This document shows positions 58,894-64,000 of a DNA stretch of 64,000 bases, piece after piece. The stretch spans positions 7,953,501 through 8,017,500 of the forward strand of contig NC_092572.1 of the NCBI RefSeq assembly GCF_037975245.1. Direction: 5' to 3'. Source of the DNA: Apostichopus japonicus (Eukaryota; Echinodermata; Holothuroidea; Aspidochirotida; Stichopodidae). A program made the translations under genes and the position numbers. A model generated the notes under the pieces. The model was not told the origin of the DNA, did not search any database, and saw only the letters and a program-made list of their open reading frames with translations. The first letter of the stretch is position 1. Each line of letters begins with the position of its first letter.

Positions 58894-60493
58894 ATGATGG
58901 GCACTGTTCAGGAAATTGCATTTGCATTTTCATACTCTGCTAAACGAAAATATCACTTTAAACTTGCCATGATGGAGAGCGAAACCGCCTAAGAAAAGAT
59001 GAAGAAAAGGGTTAAACTTAGAACCCTCTGTGAAACTAGATGGAGCAATCGAACTGATGCATTGTTCACTTTTAAATCATCTTTGACGTCGTTGTTGATG
59101 CTTTGGCCGAACTAGAGCTAAATAGTGATTCTAAAGCTCGTGCCTTCTCTTGCTCAATCCTGAAGTTCGAATGTATTGTTGCGTTAGTTGCAGCGGAGAG
59201 CATTCTACAGTACGTTGTTCCGTTATCAAAAATGCTACTACTAGAGGCGGAGCGTCTATACAGTCAAAGGGGCGTATGCCCCCCCCCCCCCAACTTTTTA
59301 CTTATTCGCGATTATTGACTTTTTTATTACGCTCTCATCTACCTGTTGACATTTGTCACATTTGGTTGGTGTAATTTTCTGAAAAGGCGATGACACTTAT
59401 TTATTTTTCGTTTATCTGCAAATTAGCAAGGCCCGGAAAGGGTCATTTCCGGCGATCTAGGGAGTATCTTTACTCACAAAATTTTGCACGCTCCGCACCA
59501 ACCTGTGGTGGCGCTCCGCTTAGATGATGTCGAAAGCGCCCCTGCAGAATATTCTCCCCCCTGATCAATACCCCTAGGTCCGCAACTGCTTCTAACACTA
59601 TGGTGATTGCCATTATGCATATTTAAATTAAAAAAAATCATAATGCATTTCCAAAAATGCATTGCTATATTACATTGTGACTTCTTTATATGCAGAAGCC
59701 ATTTATAGCCTACTATGAATAATGAGTATAGTTTTAATATCCCATAACCTACCCCATCTATTCGTATTTTGACATATTTCATTTGCTTTCATGCATGTAT
59801 CGATCGCGTGTGCAGGGACTTTATAATGATTTCACCTCATTTTGTCTCGAAAGAAAACTTGTTCCTTGTTTCCCAATTTGCACATGTTGGATATTGCAGT
59901 GATATATAGTATGCATTTTTTCCCTGAGGATTGGGGGGGGGGGCGTTGATGGAGTGATGTGTATACGCAAAAAAGATACTATAATAAGAGTTATAAAGGG
60001 TACTAAATATCAGGCTGCATCAGTCCAATCAAATTTCTGCAAAGTGCCCTTCGACGTCGGTGCCCCCCAGATTAAAAGTACTTCCGCCGCCCTTGCTTTC
60101 AGCGCAATGCGCAGAATAAAAAACTGCCTCCGTTCTACAATGAATGAAGAGAGACTCAGCGGTTTGGCACTCATGCACATCAACAGAGACTTTGCAATGG
60201 ACGTTGATTCTGTGCTGAAGAAATTTGCATTAGATGGCAATCGTCGGATAGCTCTCGCCTTCTCTTATTATGATAACTTAAACATTTACTTGCCACAGTT
60301 GTATCAAAGACAATTACTGGCTATAGTTGTATCAAAGACATTTCTGGCCTATCTTTGTATCTACAAGTATCAGAAGTTGAAAAGTAAGACTACTCTGTAC
60401 ATGTACCTTGCTAATTTAAATACATTTTGTAGAATTGAATTACGTCCTTTTTTAAATTGTTTGTTTTGGGGGTTTAAAAGTGATATTGAATGA
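58894..60493 (+). pseudogene. hAT transposase pseudogene (ZMYM1-like lineage)
   Basis: Remnants of a hAT transposase in at least three pieces. Piece 1 (58,894-59,085) has TVQEIAFAFSYSAKR and CETRWSNRTDALFTF, the conserved Cys...Arg-Trp region of hAT proteins, broken by an in-frame TAA at 58,990. Piece 2 (about 59,085-59,262), after a frameshift, has KARAFSCSILKFECIVAL and YVVPLSKML, typical of the helical region after the RW motif. Piece 3 (within 59,954-60,493) has FSAMRRIKNCLRS and STMNEERLSGLALMHI, the C-terminal dimerisation domain; the characteristic ERSFSAL-type motif is degenerate. The part between pieces 2 and 3 is missing or replaced by a nested insertion. No DDE-competent protein can be made from it. 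Confidence 0.82.
59265..59544 (-). mobile_element. nested non-autonomous hAT-like insertion in the transposase
   Basis: Interrupts the transposase after PLSKML. The left edge is CAAAGGGGCGTATGCC followed by a C run. The right edge, read in reverse, is CAGGGGCGCTTTCGACATC followed within 20 bp by the hairpin module (59,440-59,525). No target duplication could be read, so the exact ends are uncertain. Confidence 0.5.
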
Positions 60494-60534
60494 GGTGTCT
60501 CAAGTTAGCAAGAGGCCAGGGAACCAGAGTGAAC

Positions 60535-60632
60535 ACTCGGGAAGGGACGTTTCCGGCCATCTGGGGGGTTTGTAAAACCAAAAATTTTCTTGTACGCTCC
60601 GCGCCAACCGATGGTGGCGCTCCGCTCAGATA
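60535..60632 (-). repeat. hAT subterminal hairpin module, copy in the coding element
   Basis: Read in reverse: AGCGGAGCGCCACCATCGG, TTGGCGCGGAGCGTACAAG, AAAATTTTTGG, CCCCCCAGATGGCCGGAAA. GCGCCACC pairs with GGTTGGCGC to form a hairpin. This copy lies just inside the terminus of the element that carries transposase remnants, so the module is most likely a subterminal transposase-recognition region (inference). Confidence 0.6.
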
Positions 60633-60671
60633 GTTGTGCCTACAACTTTGAAAATCCTGGCTACGCCCCTG

Positions 60672-63600
60672 CTCCCCTCCCACTTTCTGCTCCACATGAT
60701 GGTTCCATATATTGGTGGAGCCTGTACAAGTTGTACAAGGTAATTTTCTACACTGATGTATTTGAGTCTAAGCAGTTTACCAATTTGGAATGACATCGAA
60801 ACTTTGAAACGGTGGAAATAAGATGGTCAAAAATTGATATTAGACTTCATTAAATTCTCACACACATTATGGGGACCCTAATAGTTGAAAAAAAAAAAAA
60901 ATTAACTATCATTTAATATACCTTAATCTATGCTGTTGGAAATGGTAAAAAAATCTTCCTCAAACAATAGGAGAAAACCCTAACAGTGTACAACCATATT
61001 TTCTCTGAGATATATCAAATTGTATGAATGTAGCATATGCAACAGCATATTTTCTCAATAGCGCTTTCCAATCATCTCCACCCCTCATTCCCACTCAACT
61101 AGTGGAATGATATGAAAACATTATTTAGACATAATATCACAATATTAGGGCATTATGGAGGTCTAACCCTGTATACGGTACCTGATTCCATAGTAACCGA
61201 CACCAACTGCCCCATGCAATGAGCTAGATAGTGTGATAGTGCACAATCTGTAATTTTAAAGACATATCAAACTTTATGTAGCAGGGATAAAAGCAAATTA
61301 TGTCCAAGAGGGCAGCCAAGTCACTTGGATCCATCCCCCCCCCCCCCCCACCGACCCTCCATCTCATTCAACAAGGACGAATTCACATAAAATCCTAAGC
61401 TTTCAAATATTTGATCCTAATGAGAGCTCTAACCTGCTTTCCCAGTTGCTAACCCCCCCCCCCTCCCCTCCCCCTTTCTGCTCCACATGATGGTTCCATA
61501 TATTGGTGGAGCCTGTAAAAGTTGTACAAGGCAATTTTCTACACTGATGTATTTGAGTCTAAGCAGTTTACCAATTTGGGATGACATGGAAACCTTGAAA
61601 TGGTGGAAATAAGATGGTCAAAAATTAATGGTAGATGTTCATTAAATTCTCACATACATAATGGGACCCTAAAAGTTGAAAACAAAAATAAAATTACCTA
61701 TCTTTAATACACTTTAATCTGTGCTGTTGGAAATGGTATAAAAATCTTTCTGGAACAATATGAGAAAACCACAACAGTGTACAACCATATTTTCTCTGAG
61801 ATATATCAAATTGTATGAATGTAGCATATGCAACAGTGTATTTTCTCAATAGGGCTTTCCAATCATCTCCACCCCTCATTCCCACTCAACTAGTGGAATG
61901 ATATGAAAACATTATTTAGACATAATATCACAATATTAGGGCATTATGGAGGTCTAACCCTGTATACGGTACCTGATTCCATAGTAACTGACACCAATTG
62001 CTCTGTGCAATGAGCTAGATAGTGTGATAGTTTACAATCTGTAATTTTCAAGACATATCAAACTTTATTTAGCAGGGATAAAAGCAAATAGTCTCCTGCC
62101 AAGCCCCTTGGACCCACCCCCTCCCCACCCTCCATCCCATTCAACATGGATGAATACACATAAAATCCTGTGCTTTCAAATATTTGATATTAATGAGATC
62201 TCAAACCTATGTACCTGCATTCCCAGTTGCCCTCTACAGCAACCACCGCCCCCCCCCCCCCCGCACCCCTTACTGCACCACATGATGGATCCACATATGG
62301 GTGGAGCCTGTAAAAGTTGTACAAGGTAATTTTCTACACTGATGTATTTGAGTCTAAGCAGTTTACCAATTTGGAATGACATCGAAACTTTGAAATGGTG
62401 GAAATAAGATGGTCAAAAATTAATATTAGACTTCATTAAATTCTCACACACATTATGGGGACCCTAATAGTTGAAAAAAAAAAAAAATTAACTATCATTT
62501 AATATACCTTAATCTATGCTGTTGGAAATGGTAAAAAAATCTTCCTCAAACAATAGGAGAAAAACCCTAACAGTGTACAACCCTATTTTCTCTGAGATAT
62601 ATCAAATTGTGTGAATGTAGCATATGCAACAGCGTATTTTCTTAATGGCGCTTTCCAATCATAACCACCCCTCCATTCCCACTCAACTAGTGGAATGATA
62701 TGAAAACATTATTTAGACATAATATCACAATATTAGGGCATTATGGAGGTCTAACCCTGTATACGGTACCTGATTCCATAGTAACCCACACCTTGAACTG
62801 CCCCATGCAATGAGCTAGATAGTGTACAATCTGTAATTTTCAAGACATATCAAACTTTATGTAGCAGGGATAAAAGCAAATTATGTCCAAGAGGGCAGCC
62901 AAGCCACTTGGATCCATCCCCCCCCCCCCCCACCGACCCTCCATCCCATTCAACAAGGACGAATTCACATAAAATCCTATGCTTTCAAATATTTGATCCT
63001 AATGAGAGCTCTAACCTGCTTTCCCAGTAGCTAACCCCCCCCCCCCCCCGCTCCCCCTTTCTGCTCCACATGATGGTTCCTTATATTGGTGGAGCCTGTA
63101 AAAGTTGTACAAGGTAATTTTCTACACTGATGTATTTGAGTCTAAGCAGTTTACCAACTTGGGATGACATGGAAACCTTGAAATAATGGAAATAAGATGG
63201 TCAAAAATTAATGGTAGATGTTCATTAAATTCTCACATGTATACATAATGGGACCCTAAAAGTTGAAAACAAAAATAAAATTACCTATCTTTAATACACT
63301 TTAATCTGTGCTGTTGGAAATGGTATAAAAATCTTTCTGGAACAATATGAGAAAACCACAACAGTGTACAACCCTATTTTCTCTGAGATATATCAAATTG
63401 TATGAATGTAGCATATGCAACAGTGTATTTTCTCAATCGGACTTTCCAATCATCTCCACCCCTCATTCCCACTCAACTAGTGGAATGATATGAAAACATT
63501 ATTTAGACATAATATCACAATATTAGGGCATAATGGAGGTCTAACCCTGTATACGGTACCTGATTCCATAGTAACCCACACCTTGAACTGCCCCATGCAA

Positions 63601-64000
63601 TGAGCTAGATAGTGTGATAGTGTACAATCTGTAATTTTCAAGACATATCAAACTTTATGTAGCAGGGATAAAAGCAAAATATATCCAAGAGGGCAGCCAA
63701 GTCACTTGGATCCATTCCCCCCCCCCCCCCACCGACCCTCCATCCCATTCAACAAAGATGAATTCACATAAAATCCTATGCTCTAAAATATTTGATCCTA
63801 ATGAGAGCTCTAACCTGCTTTCCCAGTTGCTACCCCCCTCCCCTCCCCTCCCCCTATCTGCTCCACATGATGGTTTTACATATTGGTGGTGAATGTAAAA
63901 GTTGGAGAAAGTAATTTTCTACACTGATATATTTGAGATTGAGCAGTTTCCCAATTTGGGATGGCATGGAAACCTTGAAATGGTGGAAATAAGATGGTCA
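60672..64000 (-). repeat. satellite array, right arm block 2, about 790-bp monomer in reverse orientation
   Basis: About four copies continuing past the window end, with GGTGGAGCC blocks near 60,714, 61,506, 62,299 and 63,090. The sequence resumes exactly at the C/T tract where block 1 stops. The last copy (from about 63,870) is more diverged (GGTGGTGAATGTAAAAGTTGG). Confidence 0.93.

Larger units (their letters stand above)
58224..60671 (+). mobile_element. hAT element with decayed transposase in the right arm
   Basis: A 2,448-bp insertion that accounts exactly for the oversized spacing of satellite blocks here. The ends are inverted repeats: left CCGGGGCGTAGCCAG, right the reverse complement of CAGGGGCGTAGCCAG (one mismatch). 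The target duplication cannot be read because the site is a C/T-rich tract. It contains transposase remnants, a nested insertion and, about 40 bp inside the right end, the GCGCCACC hairpin module in reverse. It is the only element in the window with recognisable hAT coding sequence, so it ties the non-coding relatives to hAT. Confidence 0.85.
55000..63060 (-). repeat. right-arm higher-order repeat of three monomers (about 2.37 kb)
   Basis: Variants recur about 2.37 kb apart once the 2.45-kb transposon is discounted. The CAACCACCGCCCCC block lies near 55,046, 57,412 and 62,240, and AGTCACCTGGATCC near 55,717 and 58,082. The CCTGTACAAGTTG variant is at 55,897 and 60,720, the second copy being just past the transposon. 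Confidence 0.7.

Overview
The window is eukaryotic nuclear DNA from a metazoan, judged from spliced immunoglobulin-type exons with GT-AG borders, AT-rich introns, a long microsatellite and hAT-type DNA transposons. A marine invertebrate (possibly an echinoderm or other invertebrate deuterostome) is my guess; the sequence does not prove it. There are no bacterial operons, rRNA genes, tRNA genes or CRISPR arrays that I can see.

Region 1 (1 to about 3,840) is the only convincing host coding DNA. Three exons on the + strand, all compatible with phase-1 splicing, encode the 3' part of an immunoglobulin-superfamily membrane protein: a first Ig-like domain (70-414), a second Ig-like domain (1221-1553) and a transmembrane exon ending in a very short tail and stop (2126-2223), with polyadenylation signals next to the stop. 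Its start lies upstream of the window. Three weaker candidate exons follow (2873-2951, 3377-3508, 3727-3837). From 3,840 to about 6,120 I see no gene.

Region 2 (6,120 to 41,467) is a large tandem satellite with a monomer of about 802 bp, roughly 38 copies in + orientation, preceded by one diverged piece in the opposite orientation. Each monomer carries G-rich blocks able to form G-quadruplexes and a hairpin. The array shows nested higher-order repeats (two-, three- and six-monomer periods). It is interrupted by two hAT-type elements with clean terminal inverted repeats and 8-bp target duplications (18,631-20,567 and 28,698-30,805).

Region 3 (41,468 to 48,533) is a 7-kb spacer. It holds a second degenerate repeat family at both ends in the same orientation, a 414-bp MITE, a degenerate hAT-type element with a purine tract and a (TA)n microsatellite, a 273-bp tandem duplication, and two tiny palindromes (33 and 28 bp) flanked by direct repeats that look like ultra-short transposon insertions.

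Region 4 (48,534 to the window end) is the same satellite in reverse orientation, monomer about 790 bp, about 16 copies, more diverged from the left arm than the left copies are from each other. A 2.4-kb hAT element (58,224-60,671) with a broken transposase pseudogene sits in it. Together the two arms form a giant inverted repeat around the spacer. One roughly 95-bp module with a GCGCCACC hairpin recurs near the ends of nearly all the hAT-type elements despite their different termini.
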